Below the pieces are notes generated by a model that saw only the letters and a program-made list of their open reading frames with translations, was not told the origin of the DNA and searched no databases. Shown here piece after piece: positions 34,135 through 49,100 of a stretch of DNA of 64,000 bases. How positions within the stretch are numbered: position 1 is the first letter of the stretch; each line of letters opens with the position of its first letter. The translations under genes were made by a program, and so were the position numbers. The DNA is from Phlebotomus papatasi (taxonomy: Eukaryota; Arthropoda; Insecta; Diptera; Psychodidae). The stretch is from positions 62,806,627-62,870,626 of the forward strand of contig NC_077223.1 of NCBI RefSeq assembly GCF_024763615.1. Reading direction: 5' to 3'.

Positions 34135-37100
34135 CTAGAATGAAGAAACATTTCATTATTTGGTGTCTCCACTGTTGTGCAATTATTGCACTGTTTATCT
34201 GATGTTGCAAGCAATTTGAGTATGGCCCGTCAGACGACATGTCCAGCAATAAAAAAAAAATATTTTTTTAATAAATAGTCTGTAACCTTTTTTTCTAAAA
34301 TCAAGGTTTCATGAAATCTTAATAATCTTAAAAACTCATTATCTTGAACATCGTGGAATGTAACGAGTCTCAAGACTATGAATCAAAGCTTCAACATCTT
34401 CCACTCCCTCCAAAAAAGATAATTACTGTCTATCAAGATTTTAAAACCTTTAACCAGGGGGGTGATATTAGCTCTGAAAAATGCGACCAGTTTTAATGTA
34501 AATTTTTCCCTGTTTTCGTACAAATTTTACAAGATATCTCTAAAAGTACGTGGGTTGCCAATTTGGAGTTTTCGGTTGCCCATTCCATATTAAATTGGCT
34601 TTTATTTTGTATTTGTATTAGGTGAGATTCTTAATAATCTCACCTACTATAATCCTAACAAAATTTCATGTCGTCCGATCGACCTCAAATTTGGCCAAAA
34701 TGTGTTTCAGCACTTCCTGATTCCGAATATATATGTGGCTAAGTTACGTTCCCGGCCGGCCGGCCGGCCGGCTGCTCTTTGGAGCTTAATAGCTCCTAAA
34801 CTAAAAAAGATATCGACTTGCGGTTTTCGGCAAAGGTTATATATCGGGTGAAAATTGCAACTTGGTGCATAGACCCCCCACCCCTCCTTCCGCCATTTTG
34901 AAGACCCCCCTTTTTTGTTTTCTCAATAGCTCCGCCCCTATGGCATCGAGCGGGCTCAAATTTTAGTATGTTATAGCTGGGCCTTAGAGCTTTCCATCAA
35001 TACCAAACTTAAGGTCCCCCGACCCCCCTGACCCGAGCTATAAGGGTCCAAAAAAAATTTCTTAAAATGGGCATAACTCCGGTTCTAATTGTCAGAATTT
35101 AAAAAGTGAGGGCTTTTTGAAAAGCTCTCGTGAAATGCCACTTCCCCTTCTAACATCGCAAGTTCATAAAACCACCGCTAGGGGCGCTTTTTTTAAAAAG
35201 AAAATTTTTAAATCTTAAAAGTTAAATAACTCAAAAATTCCATTGTGCATCGGGCTGAAAATTTAGTATGTTGTAGCCGTTGATTATACCTATCAAACAA
35301 AAAAAACATTAAGTCGATCTAAAACCCCTGACCCGAGCTATAAGGGATCAAAGTTCGAACATTGACCGGCCTCTATCTCCGGTTCTAATTAACATAGCGA
35401 CCTAAATTTTACCATTTTGGTTTCGTCTCGATGAGCACTTTCAGATGGAAGTTCAAAAAGTCACCACAGGTGGCGCTGTGATAGCGTCAAAATTCATCGA
35501 AATTCAAAGTCACTTTTCTCAAAAACGGCATTGTGCAAGTTAATGAAATTTTAGTATGTTGTAGTCCAGTCTAGGACGTTTCCAAAATGGTGCGTAAGCG
35601 AGCTGTGGTTTCAATAGAACCGGAGATATGAGGGGTTAAAGTTCACAAAATTGAAAAAATCATATCTCTGGTTCTATGTGACCGATTTTGATGAATGAGG
35701 GCTTAAACGAAAGATCTCACCAAATGCTACAACTTTCTAGAATATTTGAACTTCGTGGGACCAACACCAGGGGCGCCACAGTCGAAAAACCAATTTCAAT
35801 ATCACATAACCTCAATTATCACGACTGTCGCTGAACCGATTTTGATGATTACTTCGACATAATTGTAGAGCGCATTTGTCTCTACATTTCGTCCATACAT
35901 CATTTTCCGATCAGACTACGCTATCACTCCGATTTTGCCGTTTAAGTGTGAAAAAATTGATTTTTCCAATAATAACGCTTTGAAATCACTCAGATGCCAA
36001 TTTGACTGCCTCTACTCCACCAAGACACTTAAAATAGGGTTTTAAATGGAAAGTCCCACAAAAGACAACAATTCTTTGATATAGTTGAAGTTCAACAAAT
36101 GACTACTTGGGGAACTCTGGATGAAAAAACGAGTTAAGAAACAAAAAACCTCGATTATCTGGGCTTCTGAGTAATCGATGAGATCATGTTCTATGAGAAA
36201 ATTATAGAGTACATTCTGGTCTACATTTCACCCATATATCACTTTTCTGTCACTCCATCCAAATCCTTGATATTTTGGTTTAAATACAAAATTTGTATAA
36301 TTTCACGAATTTGATTCAAGATAACTGAATGGCGACTCACAATTTCAGCTCTAAATCGAATTTGCATGCACTCCGAGTTAGCTCACGTTAAGAATCTCAC
36401 CTACATAAGCCGGTTAGGATTATCTGTCCCTTTTTTTACTAATTCATTCCACAATGACAGAAAACACCGTATAAACTCCAAAGTTTTTTCGGCACGCTAG
36501 AAACATATGGAAAACATAGAAAACGTCAACAGATTTAACAAATTTAACAGATGTTTGTTTTAAAATTTAAATCTATAGTGCGAGTTCTATAGTTGATTAA
36601 TAGAAGTCTATTGATTGAGAATTATTGCAATGAGCAAAAAAAAACGATGTTTTTTCGAATCCCAATACAGTTCTTGTTAAACAGAAACAAAAAGCCCTAT
36701 TTCTCAGAAAATAACTTGAGGTCTTTGACTTAGAGCTTCAAAAATTGCGATTGTGCTCGAAATAAAAATTACCACTATTCAATTTAGTCGATGAATTGTT
36801 AATTACTTAAAATCCAACGGTGTCTCTATTCAATAACTTTTGATAAAGAATTTTTATTGACACCATAGCTCAGATATTCAATATGCAGGATGCGTTCCAG
36901 ACGCGATAGATTCTAAAGAGAATTCTGACATCACCTAATTCAATATTCCTACAATGTCGCAGTTGGATGAAGAATAGTGTTCAAATTACCTAATCTTTGA
37001 GATCAACAGCGTTCCCATGCCAGATCCAGTGCCACCACCGAGTGAATGAGTGAGCTGGAATCCTTGGAGACAGTCACAATTCTCGCATTCCTTTCGCACG

Positions 37101-40100
37101 ACATCCAGGACGGCATCCACAAGTTCGGCACCTTCAGTGTAGTGTCCCTTGGCCCAGTTATTGCCGGCACCAGACTGGCCAAAGACGAAGTTGTCGGGTC
37201 TGAATAATTTTCCATAGGCTCCCGATCGAACTGCCTCCATGGTTCCGGGCTCAAGATCGAGCAGAATGGCACGTGGCACGTATTTGCCACCCGACATGCG
37301 AGTAACGGCTGAAAGTACATGCAATTGTTATGTGACTTGTCTTATGACAGTTGCAGCATTCAATAAGAATTTAAAGTAACGCCTAGAAAGCTCACCTGAA
37401 GCTTCATTGTAGTACACACTGACACGCTCAAGCTGAAGATCACTGTCTCCATGGTAGATTCCTGAAGAGTCGATGCCATGCTCCTCCGAAATGATCTCCC
37501 AGAACTAAGCGGAAACAAGAGAAGAAACATCATCTTAATGAGGAAATTTACAAGATTTTTTTCTCTATTCTCAAAGTTGATGATTTAATTATGAGACACT
37601 CTTTTCACATCTCAAAAAAATAAAATAAGACATGGAGCACAGAAGGGGATTGTAATGGCATTTCTTAATGCGAGAGAATTAAAAGTGTCTCAATAAAATT
37701 TATTGGATCTCTTGGTTTTTTGCCCATCAAAAAAAAGGTTTAGAAAAACTGGAAAGAGTGCTCAGAAAAGCACTTTTAACTAAAATCCAATAAATGTCTT
37801 TTTTTGTATTGGAAACTTTTATGGTAAGCCAGAGGAAGTTTTCAATCTCAATCTGTCAATTATTCACGCGATACCACCTTTCAGTTCCACAAAGCACTAA
37901 AAATTGAGACATTGGTCATTTGAATGCAAATTCATCACCATTTCCAATGCAGAAGAACATATTCGGATTTAGCAAAAATCGCGGATGTCTCAAAAAATCA
38001 ATTACTTCCGCTTCAATGCAGATTTACCAACTTCCTGAGAGATCAACAAACTGCCACTCTAGCACATTTCACTCTCAATTGGACACAGGTGTAACACGAA
38101 ATGGAATAGAAAGTGTCTTCTATTTCCGTATTTCATGTTCTTGGTTTTTTTTCTTCTTGAGCGTCCTTTGTGGGGTTTCATCATCAAAATTTGTCACAAT
38201 TTCCGCAGATAGAATATCTTTCGACTGACAACCCAAAATAGGTGGATCGTGTTTCAAATTTTGTGCGCCTTGTGCAAGACCCTTGTGCCTTCTCGCACCA
38301 ACATCTTTGGGAAATTGTTCTCTATTTCTACCGTCTGTCTCAATCATCGAGCAACGAGTGTGCATTTTAAGGGGCTTGTCATCCTAAAACATTTAATTCT
38401 TTTTTTTTAATCGAAGGGCTGGTCATACGGGTAATACTATTTCAATAACATAGTATCAATAAATTGAATATTTCATACAAAATTATCTGAATGTACGTAC
38501 ACTACTGCGCTATTTTAGTAAATCTTATCTATTTGAATCTCGGATTAATTTTAGTAGACATTTCGTTTAATTGTCTCTTACAACGTCGATCTACAACTTT
38601 CAATAAATAACGCTAACATTATCGAAGAAAATTTGAAAGGTACAATATTTAAATTTTCTCTTAAACCAATATATGTAAACAAACAATTTTATATTGGATA
38701 TTGTGCAGAATAAACTCAAAACTACTAATATTGATATAAATACACTGCGAGTTATTTTAATATTATTAATTACTAAGAAAAAAATTAAATAGTATTATGA
38801 AAAGAAATACCAGCAATAACTTTTAGAAGATGGACTGCATAATACATAGTAAATCTCAATAAACTTGGGTAGAGTATTAAATCCGCTGCTTATAAACTAT
38901 TCTATATCACTATTCTATCATAATTTCTCAGGAAACATTTTTTAGAGGAATATGCGCTACGTTCGGACGATTCAAGCTTCGAGCAAGTCATTTTTCAATG
39001 TGTTTTTAATTAATTTTACCCATATAAGATAAAGGGCCCTCGCTCGACCTGTTCCTCGTCTCGACCGGTAGATTTATTTATTTAATTTATTTGTATTTGC
39101 TATAATATTTTGCGTATGATCTCAGATTAATAGGTCAATCATTTCATGGATAATACCAAACCAGTCACAAATTTATAGAAATTGACTAAATTGACCATAA
39201 AACATTCAAAAATTGACTTACCGGTCGAGTGAGGATACGTTACCTTAATATTATATATTTTAATACATAGTCTAATGTCTCAAATTTCCAGAAAAGAGTT
39301 ATGGGTCCGATCCAGTAAGATCATAGAAAAAAATCAGTTGTCCGAAGTTGTAGCGCGCTTTCCGGTCGTTTGTTTAGACAATGACCGGTCAGAAACTTAG
39401 TAATGTGCTTTGCCCTCCAACGACTACCTCCCACCAGGTACGTTGTCCTTTTCTTATCCAAGCTGGTCATGAACAGTTTAGGCACGCGACAATCCTTAGT
39501 TGTAGCTTTTAATGAAATTAGTTCTCTTTGATAAAAATTTATTAAATTCTTCTGTATAATAGTTTTCCTCATTCTTTTTTCGTCAAGAGTTTCATTGTTC
39601 TTTGCTTTGTATTAGCAGTACGACAAGGTATCGGATCAGAGATATGAAGAATCTTTTTGGTGCCAAATTGACGACCATCTTTTTTCACGAGTTCATCTAT
39701 TCATTTTCAGAAGTATTATGGGCCTTCAGGGTCCCATTTCTACGATGAAGCATCAGACTACCTAATCATTTGCAAAGAACATCAACTTATGATCATTTGC
39801 AAGGAAACCCCTATAGCAGATTCGGGACCAATGAGGCGGTCTTTGCCCCTGCTACCACGAAGCAGTGCATCATTTCCTGCTATACCCCTGTGTTCAGGTA
39901 TCCAATGTAGACCGACATCATATTTCCGCGAGGCCGCTTTTAACATTTTCCTACACTCAGTCACGACAGCAAAACGGAACTTATCCTTTTATAATCAGAA
40001 TCGCAACTCTACTATCTGAGAAAATTTAAGCTTCTCTATACTTTCGATGCCAGATTCCACTAGTAGTCCTAATAATGCCAGTCTTGTACTGGCCAAAGGG

Positions 40101-43100
40101 CGCTGATCCGCTGTTTTGAAGCTGACAGCAATGGTAACCGGCGCCTGAGGGTGAGGATCCTTCAACCTGAGAACCGTTAGTAAATAGAGTGATCGTATTG
40201 GACTCGATGATCTTATCCGCTCGTTCAACCCGATCAGCCCTCGTATGAAGTATTGATTTAATTATTTTCTTATACAGCCTTCCCTCAATGTGGAAGTCAT
40301 CCCTCATTAAAAGGTCTGGAAGTCTAGCAACAGGCTAATCGAGTATTCTCGTATAACCTACTGGGTGACAAGCAACCTTCCAAGTTCCAGCTGAGCGTAA
40401 CCTCCCAGCTGCCATGTTCGCTTCCGACTTTATAAAACACGGTAGTTGCAGCAAGCTTAACATGACCTCCACGGCAGCGGTTGGCGTTGTCCTTAGGGTC
40501 CTTTATGGTCCCCGCCGAAAATCATGTTATGGGCATATAAAGCCATCGTTAGACCAGTAATTTCTTATGGAGCTATGTACTGTGATATGATGGCCAAGGG
40601 TCGAATTTAAAAATTCGGTGCCGGCACTACAAGGGCTTCAAATAATGTCCTGTCTAGCGAAAGAGAATCATATTTAAAGTCTTTCAGCTTTAACTTTGAG
40701 GACAAATAAAATTAGCTAAGTAGAATCATAGAAGTGTCCATTTAAGTATTAAAATTTAAAAAAATCAAGATCACAGCCTATAAAACCAATAGAAACCAAA
40801 TTATAAACCAAACTTGTCAATGTAAGTCTCGATAAATTCGGCAAAATATGAATTCCTCTTCATTCGTATTCTAACCAATTGAAAAAATCCAAGAAAACGT
40901 TCACATTGTTAAACAAACACAGGCTAAAAATTATTTTTTTTTGTAAACTGCTAATACGTGTCTATTACCAATAATGGGTGAGTCTAAAAAATAAAATAAT
41001 TTATACTATTAATAAATTTTTTCTATCTTTAAAACGTTTTCAATATTGATGCTTCAAATTTTCATCTGAATATATCAAATATAATGCATAAGTCACAAAC
41101 CTCTTTTTTAATTTAATAGATTTTATCATCAGAAGGTTCAGAAAGTAAAGTTCATATTACCATCGCATCGTGCAACTGCTGCAATCATTCGTCCAGTACT
41201 AATACAATCATCTTAAACATGTCCTGTTTGAAGGCATATCTTGCAATCTAATACAAAAGAGCATTTTCTTTCTTAACATATCAGTTTTCTAACCAATTGA
41301 AATCAATTTTAAGATAATCAACAAGTTTTCTAAATTTTACGATTATTTTCTTAAATATAGTGCCAATATTTTGTTAGAATGATAGCCCCCTATGCATATG
41401 AGAGCGCTCAGAATTAGACATCACAAGCCAAGAAATATGCACATGAAGACACTGGAGAGTTATTTCGAGACCGACATTTCTCCCATTGAGAGTGAACGAC
41501 TATTTCTGTGACCAAAATCCCATTGGGAGACTCTTTCTGGCGGCATTTGCATGTTGGAGGAGCAAAAAAGGGGGCATAAAATCGTGCAGCAGTCTCCAGA
41601 ACTATAATTTTCATCATGAATGATCGAGGAAGTGCTCTTTTTTCACTGTCCAGACCCCGTCACGGCTCAATCACTGCCCAATAAAATGCCCAAGAATACT
41701 GATTCATGTGCAGTGCTGATTCAACATTATTGTTGGTAAATGTTTTTGCTGATGGCTGGGAAATTGGGCATAAAATGGGCTCTAAAAGTGATAAGATTGC
41801 TGTAATGCAATTCCTTTCAAAAAATTCCTTAGTATGAAAATGTAGAACTCCTAGTTTATCAGTTAGTTTATCATACAGTCAACAAAGATCACTTCTTATT
41901 GCTGGAGGCAAAAAAAAAAAAAGAAACAGACGCCGGGAAAAAAAGGCACAGAGGAAATTGCTTTGAGAACAAGCAAGTAAAATCATTGCCCTGTGAATCA
42001 TCGTTCCAAGAAATTGACGACAAAATCACAAAGACTTTTTGCAATGAGTTTATAAAGTTGTGATTAAATTAGTTCATGAAACTTATACTAGAGGTCCTCT
42101 ATCATTTTTGATAGAGGCTCGCAATGATCAATAGTGTTTTATTAATGCCCCTTCAAAGTTTCCTTCACACTAATTAGCCAAAAATCTCAGTGTTTTCTCC
42201 TAATAAATTTCGCTCTATTTCTGTTATTGTGATTTTATCTAAAACATTTCTCCGAGAAGAATAGACATGTGGTAAAAATTGAATATTTATTTCGTGAATG
42301 GTGTCACAAAATATAGCGTCAATTTCACGCTGTTCTTTCTCTGCAGGGAAATTGTCTTGGGAAAAAGACTGTTAAATATTGTGTGCAATTGACTGATTTA
42401 CATTTCCCGCGTCTCATGGGCGACTGACTCTATTTTTTTTTTGTAAAAATTTAATTTTTAGTAAGATTATCTCAGTGAGACAAAAATTTTGAACAATCAG
42501 AGCACAAATTGAGCTTTCATCTTCTAGAAATTCAACTCATGTGATAGTGAAACAAATTTATAACCTTTCCCATCTCCTTGACCCTGATTCTAACTTCTTC
42601 GTCAAATTTGGGTTAATCTTTAGAAAAAATACAAAACAATTACATAAATTGTCTAGAAGTTTTGATGCGTAAACTAATCCCTCGGATTGTCTCTGGATGA
42701 ACATTTCCTTGGAGTTCATCAACTTGACGATTTTCTATTTATGTCCCAATGAAAACCCTTTCTTAAGTGTCTCTCAATCTCACACAGACGCTCCTTCCTG
42801 CAGACATTTCTGTGGAATTTCCCAGCTGTAAAAGAGATAATAATGTGTTTTGTCATTTTTTTCGCCGAGCTGTTGGAGCTGAGGGGTGAATAACTGCATA
42901 TTCTTCACGGTTTTATTTGAAGGTCAGTAAACACGTCTGAAATTTGCGAACAGCTAGAACTAATTCTTTGAGTTATCAAATATTTGCAAAAAATCGTATT
43001 AAATAAAAATATTTTCCGTATTTACTTAGATTGCAATGCATGATTTTCAACTGGTCATATCCAAAATGGATGTCACATCAGACCAGCCCTTGCAGTAGTT

Positions 43101-46100
43101 GCACAATCCTACCATCGACTTTACTTTCTGAATTTTCTGATTCAAAAAAGATTGCAATTATAAATGCTTATTGATTCTTGTTGATTGAATTTAAGGTATT
43201 TGAAATTCATAACACAAAATCGTCACAGATATTTTGTCAAAAAACACAATGATCATATAGAATGCAATTTTTAAGGCTCAAGAATTAAGGGGTAAACAGG
43301 TTTGCCACTACACTGACGGTTCACTATGGTTGACGATCAGTTGATCATGCAATATCAGCATCGATAACCCGATCATGGAGACTGATCGGCGTTCAGAAGC
43401 CGATCATGGAGACTGATCAGAACCTATAAACCGACCACAAACCAGTTGATCAAAGAGATTAATCAGCATCGCTCTCGATATTACCGGATAACCTAATCAT
43501 GGAAACTGATCAGCACTGATATGCCGATTACGGGGACCGATCGGCGCCAATAAGCCAATTATGGAGATTGATCGGTACGAAGCAATCAATCAGAGCGACT
43601 GATCGGCTTCTATCAGATGATTTGCCACTCATACTTTCTGACCATACTTATTCAATCCCTGTTAAAAATAACAATTTTATTATTGACAAAGGAAGAACAA
43701 GTTTTGAACTGTCTGCTGCTACAAGTTTGGAATTACAGTGCCTGCTCTCTAATCCGGATCGCCGTAATCCGGACGAGTTATCGACGATTGCATTTAAAAT
43801 CATTTTGAAGTCATGTATGCATGTGTGTTCAGCAATGAAAATGAATTATCTTGTGAATTTTTTGTTTAATAAATGAAGTATAATGGCATAGAATTCTCTA
43901 ATTATGTCTTTTTAAGCTTCTTTAAAACTTTTATTGTAATTCTAGACAAAAAACCTTGTATTATATTTTCGAGACGTTGAACAAATTCAAAAAATCCATC
44001 CGGATTACCAAGCGGACATCTGTCATATTGTCTCCCAATCATCCGGATAACGAAGCGGATAATGTAGTACGATTTTTCAAATGACCAAAATTCTAATTCT
44101 GTAACAGAAAATGTTTATCCATAAAATGTTTGGTATTGAATTAAACAATTTTAAAAAACCAAACTTCCGATAATTTTTATTGTCTTTAATTCTTCTCTTT
44201 CTATTTAATAGGGGGAGGTGGGGCTACATTGAGCTGTGGGGCTAGATTGTTATACGACTTTTTCGCATATTTCTAAATGAAACTGGTCCTTGCAATTATT
44301 TTATTTAGATGCACAATTATTTTGTCTATCCAATTTACATCATGTTAAAACCCAGTTTCATTTAGAAATATGCGAAAAAATCGTATAACAATGTAGCCCC
44401 ATAGCTCAATGTAGCCCCACCTCCCCCTACCATATTTTAAAAACTAGTCTAATGCCACAAATTTCCAGAAAGGATCCATGGGTCAAATCCATTTGGATTA
44501 TAGAAAAACTCAAATGTCTGAAGCTTGAGTTGTCCGAAGGTATCACGCTTTCCTCCAGGGACTATATATCTTAAGTAGATTTACCAACAACTTAACAACT
44601 TTACCCATTATTAAGCATACTTTCTAAATTATTTTTTATAATAAGACATGTCATCCGAATTTATTGTCGTTTTTTTTTTTGAGAAGGTTGGTTCTGAAGT
44701 TGGCGGTAGACGGAGATTAATTAGGAGAAATAAATTTATTGTTATTATCATTATAATTCTGAATATTTAACTATGTAGTTGAAATGGCGTCAAATGGCGT
44801 CTACACACCAAAAACAATTTTCAATAATTGTCTTTAAAAAAATGGACATTTCCACTTACGATGATAGGGGAAATTTTCTTTAAAACGCCTTAAGAGGCCT
44901 TAAGAAATTGGCATTTTTTTTCAAAATAACCACGTTTTTTACGTTTTTATGATATGTAATGTAAATATTATCCAATAGAAACGACCGATACGACGGTATA
45001 CAATGGAATCAAACTTTTTTTTTCATAGTCGCAGTTGATTATTCAATAAAATCGGCGTTACTTGTGGTTTTCTTCTTGGGAAATCGGCACAATGTGCCGA
45101 TTTCCGAAAGAATTGCTTCAAACTTCATTAGTTTAACATCCTTCAAAATTAAAATCTCAGTCAAATATTAAAATCGAAAGATAATAAAAATTTCAATACA
45201 ACTTACAGTTTCACTTTTGACAGGCTAAGAATTTATTAAAGCCTGTCATTAGCCCCTCGATTATAGCAGTAATATATCAAATGTAATACATTAATTTAAG
45301 AAATCTCAAAAGAATTATCAGTATGAGCTAAGAATTTATTAGCAGTTATTAATTCTCATAACAAATTGCATATTACAAAATTTTCCGAGATTTAATTCGA
45401 AAAAAAATCACTGATAAAAATTGAATAACAAACAAGAATTCAATGATACTGGATGAATTTTCTATCTTAAAATCACAAATTTCAAGCGCCTCAAAGAAAA
45501 TGATACAATTGTAGCTGAAGAACAAGAAAAAGAACCTTCCCTTTGGTTCAAAATCCAAATATTTTCTCAAACTCCCATTTTCTATTTCTGGGCATTCAGA
45601 CCAAAAGCTAAATAATTAAAAATTTGTGCCTTCAACTGAGAACGAGAGAGACTGTGAAATGTTGCTGCCAAAGAAGGCATAATGATAACAGTCTGTGTTC
45701 GTGTAAATATTTGGTATATCTCTCCAGAACAAGAAGAAGAAAAAAATCGTCTCATAATTCCAATAAAAAAGGCCCAAAAGCGACGACAGAGCGGAGGAAC
45801 AAGTCAATTGGAGCTGGATAAAAATTAAGTGCAATTATTTGAGAGGTTAAGAAACACTGAGACTATGGCAGAAGGAATTAAAAAAAAGAAAAACATGTAA
45901 ATTTTCATGTCACACGAATGAGGAATTAAATTGTTGAATGAAGAGAACCAGAGAAGGAAACTATACGTGAAATTCACGATGTGCTCCAGTGAATATTATT
46001 TTTAGTATATTTTCCCAACTGATTCAGGTGATCAAATTTGCAAGAACAAATTTCGTGACTTGGGATTCCTCCACCTGCCGATCGGTTGAGATTTATGATT

Positions 46101-49100
46101 TTGGCCATCAAAGAAAAAGTTTTCAAATTGAGTGGAAATATTGATGAATTTCTCCTCTATATTTTCCTCCTAATTTACTTAGTGGGTCACTGAACTCTTG
46201 AGCTGAATTATTTTATAAATTTATGACGGTGAATATGGTTCAGAAGGCAAGAAGAAGCACAAAAAAGACTCTTTTTTTCAATTATCTCCAAACGAAATAT
46301 AATTGCACGCAACTATACGAATTACGTCGAGTGTGCAATTCTCAATTACAGGTCCGTGCTAGGAATAATGGAGCTGCACTTAATATAGACTTATTAAAAG
46401 TTGAGAGAACATCTATACGATGTGTACAGAACCGTATCTTTTATTTTAATCCTATACAACTCTAAGAAGAAGTTAAAAAAAAAGTAAAAAGACCCTTGCC
46501 CTTATAAATATAGACCACTCCCCCTACAGAACTTCTATTCGGAACTCAATTTTTATTTACTGGAACTTAAATAGTACTCCATCTGTACCGAAAAAAGTCA
46601 TACATTTTTTTCATACAAAATGTACTAGCAAACGTACGACTCTTTTCGGAACGGAAGGAGTAAAAAATTATGAGAAGTTTTTGATAAATTTATGTATTTT
46701 TTACAATAAAGTAAATATTATATTCCATGAAATATTTTAGACCGGGCACGTTCTCTGATTGCCTAAAGTTTTTAATATTTGACGTGCTTTCAAGCTTCAG
46801 TTAACGAAGTCTGCAATACAAAGCTATTTTAAAAGCCAAAAAAATCAGTTATGCACCAGGTTCTCATTAAGTACGGATCGAAAACACTTGTCAAGATAAG
46901 GAGAAATTCTAAGTTATATCCTCGGTGAAAGCAAGAATTTTTCATGATGAAGATCAGGAATCATGCTTCAAAAGTAAATTAGTTAGATGTCGATGACAGA
47001 TGACAAATCATTTATGCCACGCCCCCTTTGAAACCTAGGATTGTCTTTGTGTATTATCCTCATCCATTTTCTCTAATAATATCACCCATATCTCTTAAAA
47101 TATTGAAAACAGTCAGAAAAAGAAATATTTCCGCAATCCTTATGTAAAATTACAATATTTTTATTTTTAATTCAACTCCCACTCCTTCTGGGGCGTGGTC
47201 TATTTTTTGTAGGCGGTACACTTTCAAAAACATTACATTTTGGCTACGTCCAAATTTAATGAATAAGATAGAATTAACAATGGAGGTTAGAATCGAACGC
47301 ATCCCACTATTTAATACTCACGAAAAATTAATTTTACTTGACGAGAGCTCAAGGGGGCGTGACCTAAAATATTTTGTAAGTAGTTCTTATAAGCCAAATA
47401 AAAAAAATTTCCTAATGGGTTTCTAAAACTTTCTAATTCATCTGAAGTATTCTGTTATTTAGCAAGCAATACAATAAAATTCTCTTCAAAACGAATTGCG
47501 CTTTCATTTGACGCACTGATCTGCGTATCTTTGGGTAAAGAACTCAACATCACTTAGATAAGATTTTTAGTGGAGGGCAACAAAAAAGGCATAACTTTCA
47601 ATTGCACTGAAGCTTAAAAGGGAATTTTGCTCGAGCCAGATAAAAACCACAACTTCCTCTTATAGGAACTTCCTCAGCTGAAACTCCACATCTTCCATCC
47701 CACAAATTGCTCATATTTCTCTCTCCGTCATAATTTACTGTGCGCTAGAGTCCAGTTAAAATTTAATGAGAAATTCTTTCACTGGCCATTTGCTGTGCTG
47801 CTATAAGCAAAAATAAAATGGCAAAGAAGCATTTATTTTTTTTTCGATGAGGTCAAATACTTTCAAGTAAATCATCCACCGTGACAAGAGGTTCGATTCA
47901 CTGATTTCTTCCTCTTGGGGAATCCGCACGAAAAATCGACGTGACAAATATTTAATTTGAGATATTGCGTATAATTCGATTATAGGCGACAAAAGAGATG
48001 TTTGAGCCATTTCTTTTGGGTTTTGGGAATCATCAAATGAGGACAACAGACCAGCTAATTTGGTCAATTGAAAGCAATTGGTGGATTTTTTGGCTTCGGG
48101 ATGAATATAAAATCTTCCTTTTAAGACCATTCTATTTCACGTCCGAACCGAAGTGAAGAGTACAAAATATCAGGCTGTTCAACTAAAGGCAGATAAATTG
48201 AATTGAAGAGAATTTCATAATCCAATCAATGAGATAATTGCACCACAAAGCTGACGTCGACATTCTATGAACTTTGGACACATTTCAGGGGATGAAATTT
48301 AAATTAATTTACAAAAGAAATAATATTTATCTTTGATGCATTCTTTTTTATAAATAGAAACGGCTCATAATGGCTCAAAATATCCCTAAACCAATGATTT
48401 TAAAATCTGTAAAATTGATCTTTTTACTACAAGAAAACAGAAAATAACACCTGATGAATTTATATTAAGGCACATTCACAAATTTTCAAAATCTACAAAT
48501 CAAAACGAAAAACTGCTTTTAATTGAATAATTTGAGGTTATGTCGAAATACGTTCGAGGTTATCCTCATTTTCATTCAGGATACTATAAGAAAAATAAAG
48601 AGAGTCAAATTCTTGTATAGGGGTTCTAATAGAACCTAAAACAAACAGGATATAAGCCAGACAGCCCTGATGTGGCATTATAACTTTTATTGATAGTATC
48701 GATCGACTGTCGTTTCTGAAAAATTGAAATGATAGCTGCGTATTTTAAAGCTAATATAAATAAAAAATCTCATTATTTTATGAATAGTGCAATAAATGGT
48801 CTAATAGTGTTTAAAGTTAATAGTGTTTAATCTTAGGGCTTTGACAGACTTGAGGATTAGTCGAGAGACGGCTTAGCGTAATTATATCATACGAGCTTCA
48901 GACCTAAGGCTTAGCCATCTTACTCCTCTAATTCTTTATCAGGCATGATTTTTTGGGGAATTATTGTTTAGGATTAAATATTAAGGGCAAAAGATCCATT
49001 AGATTTTGATAGGTCAATAAAATTGCTTGTTATTTAGATTTTTGAGATGTTCGGGAATTGGGCTAAACCTCCAGTCTGAAGCCGGCATTAGAAATAATGT

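Larger units (their letters stand above)
34135..36989 (-). other. Intron 3 of beta-3 tubulin, expanded by nested transposons
   Basis: 2855 bp. About 2.08 kb is a hAT-like MITE (from 34455) that was itself hit by an 1813-bp Helitron-like element (34618-36430). The remaining sequence next to the exons is plain intron. Confidence 0.9.

Noticed and set aside
36986..37324. Separate 112-residue tubulin-like ORF starting MHVLS
   Set aside because: The first codons are intron; the real exon starts after TTTCAG at 37309 and joins exons on both sides.
41414..41617. 67-codon minus-strand ORF in tubulin intron 1
   Set aside because: No signature residues beyond chance and no splice or promoter context.
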